Origin: Sphaerotilus sulfidivorans
Lineage (GTDB): Bacteria; Pseudomonadota; Gammaproteobacteria; Burkholderiales; Burkholderiaceae_C
DNA: 58,741 bases
NCBI RefSeq assembly: GCF_013426975.1
Contig: NZ_JACCPY010000028.1
Coordinates: forward strand, 1 to 58,741
Reading direction: 5' to 3'
Position numbers and translations under genes: made by a program. The notes under the pieces are model-generated. The model saw nothing but the letters and a program-made list of their open reading frames with translations, made no database searches and was not told where the DNA came from. Positions 33,955 through 43,020 of this stretch are shown one piece after another. The number at the start of each line of letters is the position of its first letter. Within the stretch, counting starts at the first letter, position 1.

Positions 33955-34542
33955 CTATCCAGACAGGCGCTGCGCGGAGCGCAGCTCGCCCAGCGTGCCG
34001 CGCCCCATGCCACGCAGCCGGTACCGCAGCCGCCGCAGCCGCCCCGCCCAGATCGACGGCGCCGCGCCGAAGGCCGCGGCCACGGTGCCGGGCGGCACCG
34101 CGCGCACATGGCGCACGAAATCCTGCCCGATCTCCGGATCGTGATGCTGCTCGCCGCGCAGGAAACCGGCGCGCGCGTAGAACGCCAGCCCCTGCGGATT
34201 GCCGACATGGCACTGCAGCGCCAGCCGCGTCAGGCCCTGGCCGGCGGCCAGCGCCTCGCAGTGCGCCAGCAGCCGCGCGGCCACCCCGCCGCGGCGCGCC
34301 TCGGCCTGCACCGCGATCAGGTTCAGCCACAGCTCGCCGGCCGCCGGCCGGGGCTGCACATGAATGAAGCCGACCGGCCGCCCGCCCAGCTCGGCGACAA
34401 AGACACGGTGCGACTCGTGGCAGAGCCAGTGGCACAGCGCCGATTCGGCCACCAGGCCGGTGAAATGCTGCGCGACCAGCGCATGAATGAAGGCCCAGTC
34501 CTGCGGACCGGCCCCGCGGATCGACACCGGAGATGGATTCAT
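33955..34542 (-). CDS. GNAT-family N-acetyltransferase
   Basis: The 195-residue protein has a GNAT fold at about residues 8-145. The acetyl-CoA pyrophosphate loop is in LIAVQAEARRGGVAARLLAH (Q-x-x-x-R-G-G-V-A) and NPQGLAFYARAGFLRGEQH is the typical motif B. The remaining ~45 residues are basic. Substrate is unknown. ATG 34542 (MNPSPVSIRG) was chosen because the GNAT fold starts immediately after. The gene is the first of the minus-strand run leading into the metal-related genes, with an 11-base gap to the His-rich gene. Confidence 0.82.
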   Translation of the reverse strand: MNPSPVSIRGAGPQDWAFIHALVAQHFTGLVAESALCHWLCHESHRVFVAELGGRPVGFIHVQPRPAAGELWLNLIAVQAEARRGGVAARLLAHCEALAAGQGLTRLALQCHVGNPQGLAFYARAGFLRGEQHHDPEIGQDFVRHVRAVPPGTVAAAFGAAPSIWAGRLRRLRYRLRGMGRGTLGELRSAQRLSG

Positions 34543-34643
34543 GTCGGCTCTGTTGAGGCTCTGTGTTGCGGCGATGTGCCGCTGCTCTGCAGGAAACCGG
34601 CGGGAGTCCGGCACCCTTGAAACATCTGGCAACAATACGCCAC

Positions 34644-36374
34644 TCAGGCTGAGCGCGGGCTGATCGAGGCCCCCAGCGCCTCGATCACCCCCTGACCCAG
34701 GCCCCGGGCCAGCTCCCTTTCGCAGGTCAGCACCGTGCCCAGGCCCTCGCCGCGCAGCAGCTCGGCCTCGTCCTCGCTGGCGGCGCGCAGCAGCACGCGG
34801 ATGGCGGGATTGAGGGTGCGGGCAGTCTCGACCATGCGGCGCAGCGCCAGCGCGTCGCCCGCGGTGACCACCAGCATCGCCGCCTGGGCGACATGGGCCT
34901 GCACCAGCACCTCCGGCTCGGCCGCGTCGCCGCAGACCGCCGCCAGACCCTCGGCACGCAGGCGGTCGACCCGCTCGCGGCCGAGGTCCACCACCACCAG
35001 CGGCACCTGGCGCTCCTGCAGCGCCTGAACCAGCGGCCGGCCGACCCGGCCGTGGCCGACGACGATGACCTGATCGCGCAGCAGCTTCTCGTCGGTCGAG
35101 GTCGGCAGCGCCGACAGCGGCTCGATGCGCGCCTCGAGACGGCGGGCCAGGGCGGAGCGCGCCAGCAGCCAGCGCTCGAAGGGCGCGATCAGGGAGAACA
35201 GCGCCGGATTGACCGCGATCGACAGGATCGCGCCGGCCAGCACCAGGCTCTGCGCCTCGGCCGGCATCAGGCCGAGCGTCACGCCCAGTCCGGCCAGGAT
35301 GAAGGAGAACTCGCCGATCTGCGCCAGGCTGGCGCCGACGGTCAGCGCGGTGCCCAGCGAGTAGCGCAGCATCAGCACCAGCGCCACCGCCGCGACCGTC
35401 TTGCCCACCAGGATGACCAGCACCACCGACAGCACCCGCAGCGGCTCGGTCCACAGCACCGCCGGATCGAACAGCATGCCCACCGAGACGAAGAACAGCA
35501 CCGCGAAGGCATCGCGCAGCGGCAGCGTCTCGTCGGCGGCGCGGTGGCTGAACTCCGACTCGCGCATCATCATCCCGGCGAAGAAGGCGCCGAGCGCGAA
35601 GGACACATCGAAGAGCTTGGCCGCGCCGAAGGCCACCCCGATCGCGGTAGCGACCACGCCGAGCGTGAACAGCTCCTGCGAGCCGGTGCGCGCCACCCAC
35701 CACAGCAGCCGCGGCAGCAGCCGCCGCCCGACCACCAGCATCAGCACGACAAAGGCCGCCACCTTGGCCAGCGTCAGGCCGATGGCGCTCCACAGCGCGG
35801 CGGATCCGCCGGCCGCGGCCGCCTCGGTCGTGCCGGAGGCCGGCGCGCCCAGCAGGCCCGAGAGCGCCGGCAGCAGCACCAGCACCAGCACCATCACCAG
35901 GTCCTCGACCACCAGCCAGCCCACCGCGATGCGGCCCTGCTCCGACTTCAGCAGCCCGCGCGCCTCCAGCGCACGCAGCAGCACCACGGTGCTGGCCACC
36001 GACAGGCACAGCCCGAAGACGATGGCCGCGCCACCGCTCCAGCCCCAGAGCATCGCCGCGCCAGCGCCCAGCAGCGTGGCCACGACGATCTGCACGATCG
36101 CGCCAGGCACCGCGATGCGGCGCACCGCCATCAGGTCATCGAGCGAGAAATGCAGCCCGACGCCGAACATCAGCAGCATCACGCCGATCTCGGCGAGCTG
36201 GCCGGCCAGGCCCACGTCGGCCACATAGCCCGGCGTGGCCGGACTGACCACCACACCCGCCAGCAGATAGCCCACCAGCGGCGGCAGCCTGAGCTTCATC
36301 GCCAGCAGGCCGAGAATCAGGGCCAGCCCGAAGGCGGCGGCGATGGTGGCGATCAGGCTGACGTCATGGGGCAT
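34644..36374 (-). CDS. Monovalent cation:proton antiporter-2 family protein, YbaL/Kef-like
   Basis: The 576-residue protein has a CPA2 membrane domain of about 12 segments (residues 5-390) and a cytoplasmic TrkA-N/RCK domain starting near 415 (QVIVVGHGRVGRPLVQALQE). Membrane landmarks are LPPLVGYLLAGVVVSP, LLMFGVGLHFSLDDL, VGWLVVEDLVMVLVLVLLP and FALGAFFAGMMMRESEFSHR. The family performs K+/H+ or Na+/H+ exchange; YbaL is the closest by layout. No TrkA-C domain is evident after the RCK-N. It stands alone, but with trkAH in the same window K+ homeostasis genes are locally enriched. Confidence 0.88.
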   Translation of the reverse strand: MPHDVSLIATIAAAFGLALILGLLAMKLRLPPLVGYLLAGVVVSPATPGYVADVGLAGQLAEIGVMLLMFGVGLHFSLDDLMAVRRIAVPGAIVQIVVATLLGAGAAMLWGWSGGAAIVFGLCLSVASTVVLLRALEARGLLKSEQGRIAVGWLVVEDLVMVLVLVLLPALSGLLGAPASGTTEAAAAGGSAALWSAIGLTLAKVAAFVVLMLVVGRRLLPRLLWWVARTGSQELFTLGVVATAIGVAFGAAKLFDVSFALGAFFAGMMMRESEFSHRAADETLPLRDAFAVLFFVSVGMLFDPAVLWTEPLRVLSVVLVILVGKTVAAVALVLMLRYSLGTALTVGASLAQIGEFSFILAGLGVTLGLMPAEAQSLVLAGAILSIAVNPALFSLIAPFERWLLARSALARRLEARIEPLSALPTSTDEKLLRDQVIVVGHGRVGRPLVQALQERQVPLVVVDLGRERVDRLRAEGLAAVCGDAAEPEVLVQAHVAQAAMLVVTAGDALALRRMVETARTLNPAIRVLLRAASEDEAELLRGEGLGTVLTCERELARGLGQGVIEALGASISPRSA

Positions 36375-36490
36375 GGACGGCGCAACTCCCTCGGGTGATG
36401 TGTGATGGAACCGGGCGATGGATCCCGATTCTTCCCGACAGTTCAGCCCCAGCGTTCAGCCATCGGCGGGAGACCCCAGACGGCGGGCGC

Positions 36491-37624
36491 TCAACGGCCG
36501 GCCACCTGCGCCGCGATCGCCTCGCCCACCGCCACCGTGTCGGCCGTGCCGCCCAGATCGGGCGTGCGCGGCCCGTCGCGCAGCACGGCCTCGATCGCAC
36601 CGACGATGGCGTCGTGCGCGGCGCGGCCGGCGCCAGTGCCCTCGGTCAGGAAGTCCAGCAGCATCGCCGCCGACCAGATCATCGCGATCGGGTTGGCGAT
36701 GCCCCGGCCATAGATGTCCGGCGCCGAGCCGTGCACCGGCTCGAACAGGCTGGGGAAGCGCCGCTCCGGATTCAGGTTGGCCGAGGGCGCGATGCCGATC
36801 GTGCCGGTGCAGGCCGGGCCCAGGTCGCTGAGGATGTCGCCGAACAGGTTGGTCGCCACCACCACGTCGAAGCGCTGCGGCTGCAGCACGAAGCGCGCGG
36901 TGAGGATGTCGATGTGCTGCTTGTCCACGGCCACCTGGGGATAACTTGCGTGCATCGCGTCGGCGCGGCCGTCCCACCACGGCATGCTCAGCGCGATGCC
37001 GTTGCTCTTGGTCGCCACCGTCAGGTGCCGGCGTGGGCGGCTGGCGGCCAGCTCGAAGGCGTATTGCAGCACCCGGTCGGCGCCGAAGCGGCTGAAGACC
37101 GATTCCTGGATGACGATCTCGCGCTCGGTGCCGGCGAACATCGTGCCGCCGAGGTTGGTGTACTCGCCCTCGGTGTTCTCGCGCACGATCAGCATGTCGA
37201 TGTCGCCGGGCTTCCTGCCGGCCAGCGGGCAGGGCACGCCCTCGAACAGCCGTGCCGGGCGCAGATTGATGTACTGGTCGAACTCGCGGCGGAACTTCAG
37301 CAGCGAGCCCCACAGCGAGACGTGGTCGGGCACCGTCGCCGGCCAGCCGACCGCGCCGAACAGGATCGCGTCCATGCCGCTCAGCTGCGCCTTCCAGTCG
37401 GCCGGCATCATCTCGCCATGCTCGACAAACCAGTCGCAGCTCGCCCACGGGAATTCGGTCGTCTCGATCGCCAGGCCGAAGCGCTCGGCGGCGGCGCGCA
37501 GCACGCGCAGGCCCTCGGGCATCACCTCCTTGCCGATGCCGTCGCCGGCGATGACGGCGACGCGGAACGGGCGGGAAGACTCGGTGGGCGTGGTCAACGC
37601 GGTGGACGGCAGGGTCGGGGACAT
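36491..37624 (-). CDS. Tartrate / D-malate dehydrogenase (decarboxylating)
   Basis: The 377-residue protein belongs to the beta-decarboxylating dehydrogenases, branch TtuC/DmlA. Characteristic sequences: VAVIAGDGIGKEVMPEGL, LFGAVGWPATVPDHVSLWG, FDQYINLRPARLFEGV, DMLIVRENTEGEYTNLGG, DVVVATNLFGDILSDLGPA and GTIGIAPSANLNPERRFPSL. It would oxidise D-malate or tartrate to pyruvate or oxaloglycolate with NAD and Mn/Mg. The N-terminal ~17 residues are an extra Ser/Thr-rich stretch. It is divergent from a LysR gene of the DmlR type across a 125-base region with a 14-bp palindrome, as in E. coli dmlA-dmlR; here that regulator gene is interrupted. Confidence 0.87.
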   Translation of the reverse strand: MSPTLPSTALTTPTESSRPFRVAVIAGDGIGKEVMPEGLRVLRAAAERFGLAIETTEFPWASCDWFVEHGEMMPADWKAQLSGMDAILFGAVGWPATVPDHVSLWGSLLKFRREFDQYINLRPARLFEGVPCPLAGRKPGDIDMLIVRENTEGEYTNLGGTMFAGTEREIVIQESVFSRFGADRVLQYAFELAASRPRRHLTVATKSNGIALSMPWWDGRADAMHASYPQVAVDKQHIDILTARFVLQPQRFDVVVATNLFGDILSDLGPACTGTIGIAPSANLNPERRFPSLFEPVHGSAPDIYGRGIANPIAMIWSAAMLLDFLTEGTGAGRAAHDAIVGAIEAVLRDGPRTPDLGGTADTVAVGEAIAAQVAGR

Positions 37625-37718
37625 CGGGACTCCAGGAACGGGAAGAAAACGGGCAGGAGAAGGAATGCCGCGATGCTAGGCCCGCACGGCCGGTTTCCAA
37701 TGCCCCGGATCGTTGATC

Positions 37719-37732
37719 CATCGTGCACGATG
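37719..37732. promoter_or_regulatory. Palindrome in the dehydrogenase/LysR divergent region
   Basis: CATCGTGCACGATG is a perfect 14-bp palindrome 18 bases before the LysR start and 95 bases upstream of the dehydrogenase start. Divergent LysR regulators usually bind such a dyad near their own start. It is a candidate DmlR-type site. Confidence 0.55.
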
Positions 37733-37749
37733 CGTTGACAATCCGCTGG

Positions 37750-38679
37750 ATGACGACCTCGCCCGCCACGCCCCATCCCGACGATCTGCGCCTGTTCCTG
37801 ACCGTGGTGCGCCGCGGCGGCTTCTCGGCGGCTGCGGCCGAGCTGGGGCTGTCGACCGCCGGCGTGAGCAAGCGGGTGAGGCTGCTGGAGGCGCAGCTGG
37901 GCGCGACGCTGCTGCACCGCACCACCCGGCGCATCGGCCTGACGCCGCAGGGCGAGCAGCTCTGCCTGCGCGCGCAGCCGCTGCTCGACGCGATGGACGA
38001 TCTGGTCGGCTAGGTCTCGGCGGTGCGCGCCGAGCCGCGCGGCGCGCTCAGGGTGTGCAGCAGCTTCGGCTTCGGGCGGCGCCATGTGGCGCCGGCGCTG
38101 GCGGCGCTGGCGCGGGCCTGTCCGCGGCTGACGGTGCGCTTCGAGGTGCTCGACCGGCTGGTCGACATCGCTGCCGAGGGCTACGACCTCGACATCCGCG
38201 TCGGCGACGAGATCGCGCCGCAGTGGGTGGCGCACCGGCTGGCGGCCAATCACCGGGTGCTGTGCGCCGCGCCCGACTACCTCGCGCGGCGCGAGCCCCC
38301 GCGCAGCCCGGCCGAGCTGGCCGGCCACGACTGCCTGGTGGTGCGCGAGCGCGACCATCCCTTCGGCGTCTGGCGGCTGCAGCACGCGCAGCAGGGCGAG
38401 CGCGAGCAGACGGTGCGCGTCACCGGCCCGCTGTCGACCAACCACGGCGAGATCGCGGTCGACTGGGCGCTGCAGGGCCACGGCATCGTGCTGCGCTCGC
38501 TGTGGGATGTGGCCGCACCGCTGGCCGAGGGCCGGCTGGTGCAGCTGCTGCCCGACTGGCGCCAGAACGCCAGCATCTGGGCGGTGCATGCGGGCCGGGC
38601 CGACGGATCGGCTCGGCTGCGGGTGGCGCTCGACTTCCTGGCGGACTGGTTCGCGCGATCGGCTCAGCTGCGGATGTAG
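37750..38679 (+). pseudogene. LysR-family regulator (DmlR-like) interrupted by an in-frame amber codon
   Basis: Frame 1 gives an intact LysR HTH (PDDLRLFLTVVRRGGFSAAA, STAGVSKRVRLLEAQLG, LLHRTTRRIGLTPQG) up to LLDAMDDLVG, then TAG at 38011-38013. In the same frame the sequence resumes as VSAVRAEPRGALRVCSSFGF and the complete effector-binding domain follows to 38679. Homologues read GEVSA at this point, so a single GAG-to-TAG change explains it. The upstream part could make a 87-residue HTH-only peptide; a restart at GTG/ATG near 38023 would make only the sensor domain. It is either a recent nonsense mutation or a sequencing error. It overlaps the convergent CBS gene by 16 bases. Confidence 0.85.
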
Positions 38680-39098
38680 CTCTCGAGCTGGGCGATCATG
38701 AACTGCTGCTCGGAAATGATCTCCTTGACCAGGTCACCGATCGAGACCATGCCGACGACCTGACCGCCGTCGAGCACCGGCAGGTGGCGCAGGCGCTTGT
38801 CGGTCATCAGCGCCATGCACTCCTGCGTCGTGGTGGCCGGCCCGACATGCAGCACGTCGGGCGTCATCACCTCGGCCAGCCGGGTGTCGGCCGAGGAACG
38901 GCCGCGCACCTCGATCTTCCGGGCGTAGTCGCGCTCGGTGAAGATGCCGACGATGCGATCGTCCTCGGCGACCAGCAGCGCACCGATGCGGTGCTCGGCC
39001 ATCAGCTCGATGGCCTCGCGCACGGTAGCCTGCGGCGGCAGCGTGCGCACCGGCTGGTTGACGGGCTTGGACTTCAGGATCTGGGCAACGGTGCTCAT
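38664..39098 (-). CDS. CBS-domain protein
   Basis: The 144-residue protein is a tandem pair of CBS motifs (about 12-70 and 78-135): TVREAIELMAEHRIGALLV with VGIFTERDYARKI, and TTTQECMALMTDKRLRHLPV with VVGMVSIGDLVKEI. Such stand-alone CBS pairs bind adenine nucleotides (AMP, ATP, SAM) and act as cytoplasmic energy sensors. CAAGGAG lies 5-6 nt before ATG 39098. Its 3' end overlaps that of the convergent LysR pseudogene by 16 bases. No enzymatic partner is adjacent. Confidence 0.9.
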   Translation of the reverse strand: MSTVAQILKSKPVNQPVRTLPPQATVREAIELMAEHRIGALLVAEDDRIVGIFTERDYARKIEVRGRSSADTRLAEVMTPDVLHVGPATTTQECMALMTDKRLRHLPVLDGGQVVGMVSIGDLVKEIISEQQFMIAQLESYIRS

Positions 39099-39279
39099 GG
39101 CGACTCCTTGGCGGCGATCAGCGGATCGATGGCCCATCTTCGCGTAATCGCGGCGCCGGCGGGCTGATGGTCTTTCCGGATTCGAGCCCGGAAATGAAAC
39201 TTCAGCCTCGGGCTGCCTTCGGAATTCAGGAAACGCGACACGGGCGCCGATCTCATGCAAGGATCGCGCCCCGCGGCCG

Positions 39280-39315
39280 TCCGAACCGCTCTTCGCTCCG
39301 ACCTCCGAACCGCTC
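39280..39315 (+). repeat. 12-mer direct repeat upstream of the NERD-helicase gene
   Basis: TCCGAACCGCTC occurs at 39280-39291 and 39304-39315, 24 bp apart, just before the helicase start. The rest of the 236-base gap 39099-39334 shows no gene or clear promoter. The repeat may be a regulator site or chance. Confidence 0.35.
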
Positions 39316-39334
39316 CTCCACCTGATTGCCCCCG

Positions 39335-41227
39335 ATGGCCCAGTTTCCCCAGGGCTTGCGCCAGATCGAATCCCGCTGCAACGCCGGCGAGCGCCGTGTG
39401 CTCGACCAGCTGCGCCAGTGCCTCGACGACCAGCACATCGTCTGGCATGACCTGCCGGTCGGCGAGGCCGCGCGCCAGCCCGACTTCATCGTGCTCGGCC
39501 CCGGGCTGGGGCTGCTGCTGCTCGAGGTGAAGGACTGGAAGCTCGCGACGATCCGCCAGGCCACGCCCGACCGGGTCGAGCTGGCCACCGCCAGCGGCCC
39601 GGTGATGACGGCGCATCCGCTGCGCCAGGTGCGCGACCACGCGATGGCGCTGGCCGACCTGCTGCAGCGCGATCCGGCGCTGGTGCATGACGACGGCCCG
39701 CACCGCGGCCGGCTGGCGCTGCGCTACGGCTGGGGCGCGGTGATGTCGAACCTGCGCCGGGCCGAGGTCGCCGCCCTGCCCGGCTTCGACGCGGTCTTCC
39801 CACCGTCGCGCACGCTGCTGCGCGACGACCTCGACGACAGCGTCGATCCGGAAACCTTCGTGCAGCGCCTCTCCGGCCTGTTCACCGTCGACCTGCCGCA
39901 GCGGCTGACGCCGGCGCAGCGCGAACGCATCCGCTGGCACCTGTTTCCCGAGCTGCGGCTGGGTGCGCCGGCCCCGGCACCCACCCCCGCCGAGGCGCCG
40001 CCCGAGGTGCCCGACCTGCTGCAGGTGATGGACCTGCAGCAGGAGCAGGTCGCGCGCACGCTGGGCGACGGCCACCGGGTCATTCACGGCGTGGCCGGCT
40101 CGGGCAAGACGATGATCCTGGTGCACCGCGCTCGGCTGCTGGCGAGCGAGGCCGAGCCGGCACGCCCGGTGCTGGTGCTCTGCTACAACCGCGCGCTGGC
40201 CGACCGCATCGAGGCGCTGATCGCCCCCGACGAGCCCTTGCGCGCACGGCTGCAGGTGCGCACCTTCCACGGCTGGTGCGCCGAGCTGGCGCGGCGTCAC
40301 CGCATCGCGGTGCCCGCCGCACCCGAGGGCCAGGACGACACCGACGCGCCGGCGCGGCTGGCGCAGGCGGTGATCGCCGCGGCCGATGCCGGCCGGGTGC
40401 CGCTGGGCGGCCACCATGCGGTGCTGATCGACGAAGCCCACGACTTCGAGGACGGCTGGCTGCGCCTGGCCGCGGCGATGACCGATCCGGCCGCGCGCCG
40501 GCTGCTGGTGCTCTACGACGATGCGCAGTCGATCTACCAACGTCTGCGCCGACGCTTCAGCTTCACCAGCGTCGGCATCCAGGCGCGCGGCCGCACCAGC
40601 GTGCTGCGGCTGAACTACCGCAACACCGCCGAGGTGCTCGGACTGGCGCTGCGTTTCGCGCGCGGCCTGCTGCCCGAGCGCGGCCGCGACCGCGAGGCCG
40701 GCCGCGACGACGAGGACGACCGCGTCACCGGCGTGGCGCCGAGCAGCTCCGGCCGGCGCGGCCCGCGCCCGGTGCTGATCCGCGCCCGCAGCGAGCATGA
40801 GGAGGCCGAGCTGCTGGCCGCGCGCATCGCCGACGCGGTGGTCGCAGGCACGCCGCTCGGCGAGATCGCGGTGCTGTGCCGCACCCGGGCGCAGATGGCG
40901 CCGATCGCCGAGGCGCTGGCGCGGCGCGGCCTGCCGCTGCAGTCGATGGGCAGCACCGGCTTCCAGCATTTCGACTGGAGCCAGGCCGGCATCCGGCTGG
41001 TCACGCTGCACAGCGCCAAAGGGCTGGAATTCGCCCATGTGCATGTTGCCGGCCTGCAGCGCCTGCCCTGGCGCGACGAGACGCTGGAAGACGCGGTGCG
41101 GCTGGTCTATGTCGCGATGACCCGCGCGACGCAGTCGCTGGTGCTGTCGTGCTGCGGCAGCTCGCCGGTGGTGGAGCGGCTGCAGGCGGCGCTGCTGGAG
41201 CAGGGACTAGAGCCTGCGCTCCAATGA
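39335..41227 (+). CDS. NERD-domain UvrD/Rep-type helicase
   Basis: The 630-residue protein has an N-terminal NERD nuclease-related domain (about 15-125: [43 protein letters not shown], with the D...ExK triad) and a superfamily 1 helicase domain. Helicase motifs are [10 protein letters not shown] (I), [11 protein letters not shown] (Ia), [13 protein letters not shown] (II), [12 protein letters not shown] (III), [10 protein letters not shown] (IV), [13 protein letters not shown] (V) and [17 protein letters not shown] (VI), all intact. It may process DNA in repair or defence; no partner genes are next to it. The segment [14 protein letters not shown] is a charged insert. ATG 39335 is chosen over a TTG at 39326. 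Confidence 0.87.
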   Translation: MAQFPQGLRQIESRCNAGERRVLDQLRQCLDDQHIVWHDLPVGEAARQPDFIVLGPGLGLLLLEVKDWKLATIRQATPDRVELATASGPVMTAHPLRQVRDHAMALADLLQRDPALVHDDGPHRGRLALRYGWGAVMSNLRRAEVAALPGFDAVFPPSRTLLRDDLDDSVDPETFVQRLSGLFTVDLPQRLTPAQRERIRWHLFPELRLGAPAPAPTPAEAPPEVPDLLQVMDLQQEQVARTLGDGHRVIHGVAGSGKTMILVHRARLLASEAEPARPVLVLCYNRALADRIEALIAPDEPLRARLQVRTFHGWCAELARRHRIAVPAAPEGQDDTDAPARLAQAVIAAADAGRVPLGGHHAVLIDEAHDFEDGWLRLAAAMTDPAARRLLVLYDDAQSIYQRLRRRFSFTSVGIQARGRTSVLRLNYRNTAEVLGLALRFARGLLPERGRDREAGRDDEDDRVTGVAPSSSGRRGPRPVLIRARSEHEEAELLAARIADAVVAGTPLGEIAVLCRTRAQMAPIAEALARRGLPLQSMGSTGFQHFDWSQAGIRLVTLHSAKGLEFAHVHVAGLQRLPWRDETLEDAVRLVYVAMTRATQSLVLSCCGSSPVVERLQAALLEQGLEPALQ

Positions 41228-41228
41228 T

Positions 41229-41243
41229 TGCTGCAGTGCAGCA
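41229..41243. promoter_or_regulatory. PhaR-like operator 1
   Basis: TGCTGCA-G-TGCAGCA is a perfect 15-bp inverted repeat directly upstream of the -35 element of the phasin promoter. The same 19 bases (with AAAAC following) recur 58 bp downstream. PhaR repressors of phasin genes bind TGC/GCA-rich dyads of this type. Confidence 0.75.
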
Positions 41244-41249
41244 AAACCC

Positions 41250-41279
41250 TTGCACCCCGGACCGGGAGGTCTCTATACT
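41250..41279 (+). promoter_or_regulatory. Sigma-70 promoter of the phasin gene
   Basis: TTGCAC (41250-41255) and TATACT (41274-41279) are 18 bases apart. Transcription would start near 41286, exactly at operator 2. The promoter is bracketed by two identical operators. Confidence 0.75.
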
Positions 41280-41286
41280 GAAGCCA

Positions 41287-41301
41287 TGCTGCAGTGCAGC
41301 A
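41287..41301. promoter_or_regulatory. PhaR-like operator 2
   Basis: This is an identical copy of the 15-bp dyad at 41229-41243, again followed by AAAAC, and located at the predicted transcription start. Binding here would block initiation, as expected for a PhaR-type repressor that dissociates when polyhydroxybutyrate granules are present. Confidence 0.77.
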
Positions 41302-41337
41302 AAACTTCTTCAGTTCTTATCCTCGCGGAGCCCGACC

Positions 41338-41871
41338 ATGTCCCTGACGCCCGAACAAATCGCCGCTGCCAACAAGGCCAACCTCGAAGCGCTGGTGTCG
41401 CTGACCCACAAGGCCTTCGAGAGCATCGAGAAGCTGGTCGAGCTGAACATGCAGGCCGCGCGCAACACGCTGGAAGAGAACGCCGCGCACGCCAAGGCGG
41501 TGCTGTCGGCCAAGGGCCCGCAGGAGCTGGCCGCGCTGCAGACCGAATACGTCAAGCCGGCCCAGGAAAAGGCGCTGGCCTATGGCCGCCAGGTCTATGA
41601 CATCGCCGCCTCGACCCAGGCCGAAGTGAGCAAGCTGGCCGAAGCCCAGCTGGCCACCGCCAAGGAAAAGTTCACCGAGCTGGTCGACCAGGCCGCCGAG
41701 AAGGCCCCGAAGGGCAGCGAGAGCGCCGTCGCCGCCGTCAAGACCGCGATGGCCAATGCCGACGCCGCCTTCGAGAGCGTGCAGAAGGCCGCCCGCCAGG
41801 CCGTCTCGCTGGCCGAGACCAACCTCAAGACTCTGAGCGAGACCGCGGCCAAGGCCACCGGCCGCCGCTGA
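41338..41871 (+). CDS. phaP: Phasin
   Basis: The 177-residue protein is a phasin (phasin_2 type), an amphipathic helical protein coating polyhydroxyalkanoate granules. The N-terminus [20 protein letters not shown] and the segments [20 protein letters not shown] and [20 protein letters not shown] are typical of Cupriavidus-like PhaP. It is Ala/Lys/Glu-rich, with no cysteine and no Trp, and predicted helical throughout. Ribosome binding region GCGGAG lies 8 nt before ATG 41338. A strong promoter, two PhaR-like operators and an intrinsic terminator surround it, so it is a single-gene, highly expressed unit. It shows that the organism stores polyhydroxyalkanoate. Confidence 0.93.
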   Translation: MSLTPEQIAAANKANLEALVSLTHKAFESIEKLVELNMQAARNTLEENAAHAKAVLSAKGPQELAALQTEYVKPAQEKALAYGRQVYDIAASTQAEVSKLAEAQLATAKEKFTELVDQAAEKAPKGSESAVAAVKTAMANADAAFESVQKAARQAVSLAETNLKTLSETAAKATGRR

Positions 41872-41921
41872 TCGCGCTCCGTACCGCTTGTCTCCTCGGT
41901 ACCTCCTCGGTACCGTTCAAG

Positions 41922-41952
41922 GCCCGACCCGACAACGGTCGGGCTTTTTTTC
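41922..41952 (+). terminator. Intrinsic terminator of phaP
   Basis: GCCCGACC (41922-41929) and GGTCGGGC (41937-41944) form an 8-bp perfect stem with a 7-nt loop, followed by eight T residues (41945-41952). This is a textbook Rho-independent terminator and closes the phaP unit before the aldo-keto reductase gene. Confidence 0.95.
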
Positions 41953-41966
41953 AAGGAGACACGCCG

Positions 41967-43013
41967 ATGACCCCCACCTGGCAGGCCGCCCCCGGCCGCT
42001 ACGAGACCATGCCCTACCGCCGCTGCGGCACCAGCGGCCTGAAGCTGCCGGCCCTGTCGCTCGGCCTGTGGCACAACTTCGGCGACACCACGCCGCTGAG
42101 CGTGCAGCGCGAGATGGCGACCACCGCCTTCGACCTCGGCATCACGCACTTCGATCTGGCCAACAACTACGGCCCGCCCTACGGCAGCGCCGAGATCAAC
42201 TTCGGCCGCCTGCTGCGCGAGGACTTCAGGCCCTACCGCGACGAGCTGATCATCTCGACCAAGGCCGGCTGGGACATGTGGCCCGGCCCCTACGGCCAGG
42301 GCGGCGGCTCGCGCAAGTACGTGCTGGCCAGCCTGGACCAGAGCCTGAAGCGCCTGGGCCTCGACTACGTCGACATCTTCTACTCGCACCGCTTCGACAA
42401 GGACACGCCGCTGGCCGAGACCGCCGGCGCGCTGGCACAGGCGGTGCGCGCGGGCAAGGCGCTGTACGTCGGCATCTCGTCGTACTCGCCGGGCAAGACG
42501 GCCGAGATGGCGGCGCTGCTCAAGGCCGAGGGCGTGCCGCTGCTGATCCACCAGCCCAGCTACAACCTGCTGAACCGCTGGATCGAGCGCGGCCTGCTCG
42601 ACACGCTGGCAGCCGAGGGCGCCGGCTGCATCGCCTTCACCGCGCTGGCGCAGGGGCTGCTGTCGGACAAGTACCTGAACGGCATTCCTGCGGACGCGCG
42701 CGTCAACCGCCCCGGCGGCGGCTCGCTGATGCGCGAGCACCTGAGCGAGGCCAATCTGGCGCGGGTGCGCGCGCTGGACACGATCGCGCAGCGGCGCGGC
42801 CAGTCGCTGGCGCAGATGGCGCTGGCCTGGGTGCTGCGCGACCCGCGGGTGACGACCACGCTGATCGGCGCCAGCAGCGCCGCGCAGATCCGCGAGAACG
42901 TCGCCGCGCTGCAGAACCTGCACTTCAGCGCCGAGGAGCTGGCCGAGATCGACGCGCATGCCCAGGACGGCGGCGTCGACCTGTGGCGGGCGCCGAACAC
43001 CGACTGGGCCTGA
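41967..43013 (+). CDS. mgrA: L-glyceraldehyde 3-phosphate reductase-like aldo-keto reductase
   Basis: The 348-residue protein is an aldo-keto reductase of the YghZ/MgrA (AKR14) branch. Matching segments are YETMPYRRCGTSGLKLPALS, LGLWHNFGD, FDLANNYGPPYGSAEINFG (catalytic Tyr in NNYG), STKAGWDMWPGPYG, YVDIFYSHRFD and GCIAFTALAQGLLSDKYLNG. It reduces L-glyceraldehyde 3-phosphate and methylglyoxal with NADPH, a detoxification role. CAAGGAG lies 8 nt before ATG 41967. It sits after the phaP terminator, so it needs its own promoter, and converges with the Lrp-type gene 7 bases downstream. Confidence 0.9.
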   Translation: MTPTWQAAPGRYETMPYRRCGTSGLKLPALSLGLWHNFGDTTPLSVQREMATTAFDLGITHFDLANNYGPPYGSAEINFGRLLREDFRPYRDELIISTKAGWDMWPGPYGQGGGSRKYVLASLDQSLKRLGLDYVDIFYSHRFDKDTPLAETAGALAQAVRAGKALYVGISSYSPGKTAEMAALLKAEGVPLLIHQPSYNLLNRWIERGLLDTLAAEGAGCIAFTALAQGLLSDKYLNGIPADARVNRPGGGSLMREHLSEANLARVRALDTIAQRRGQSLAQMALAWVLRDPRVTTTLIGASSAAQIRENVAALQNLHFSAEELAEIDAHAQDGGVDLWRAPNTDWA

Positions 43014-43020
43014 GCCCGCC

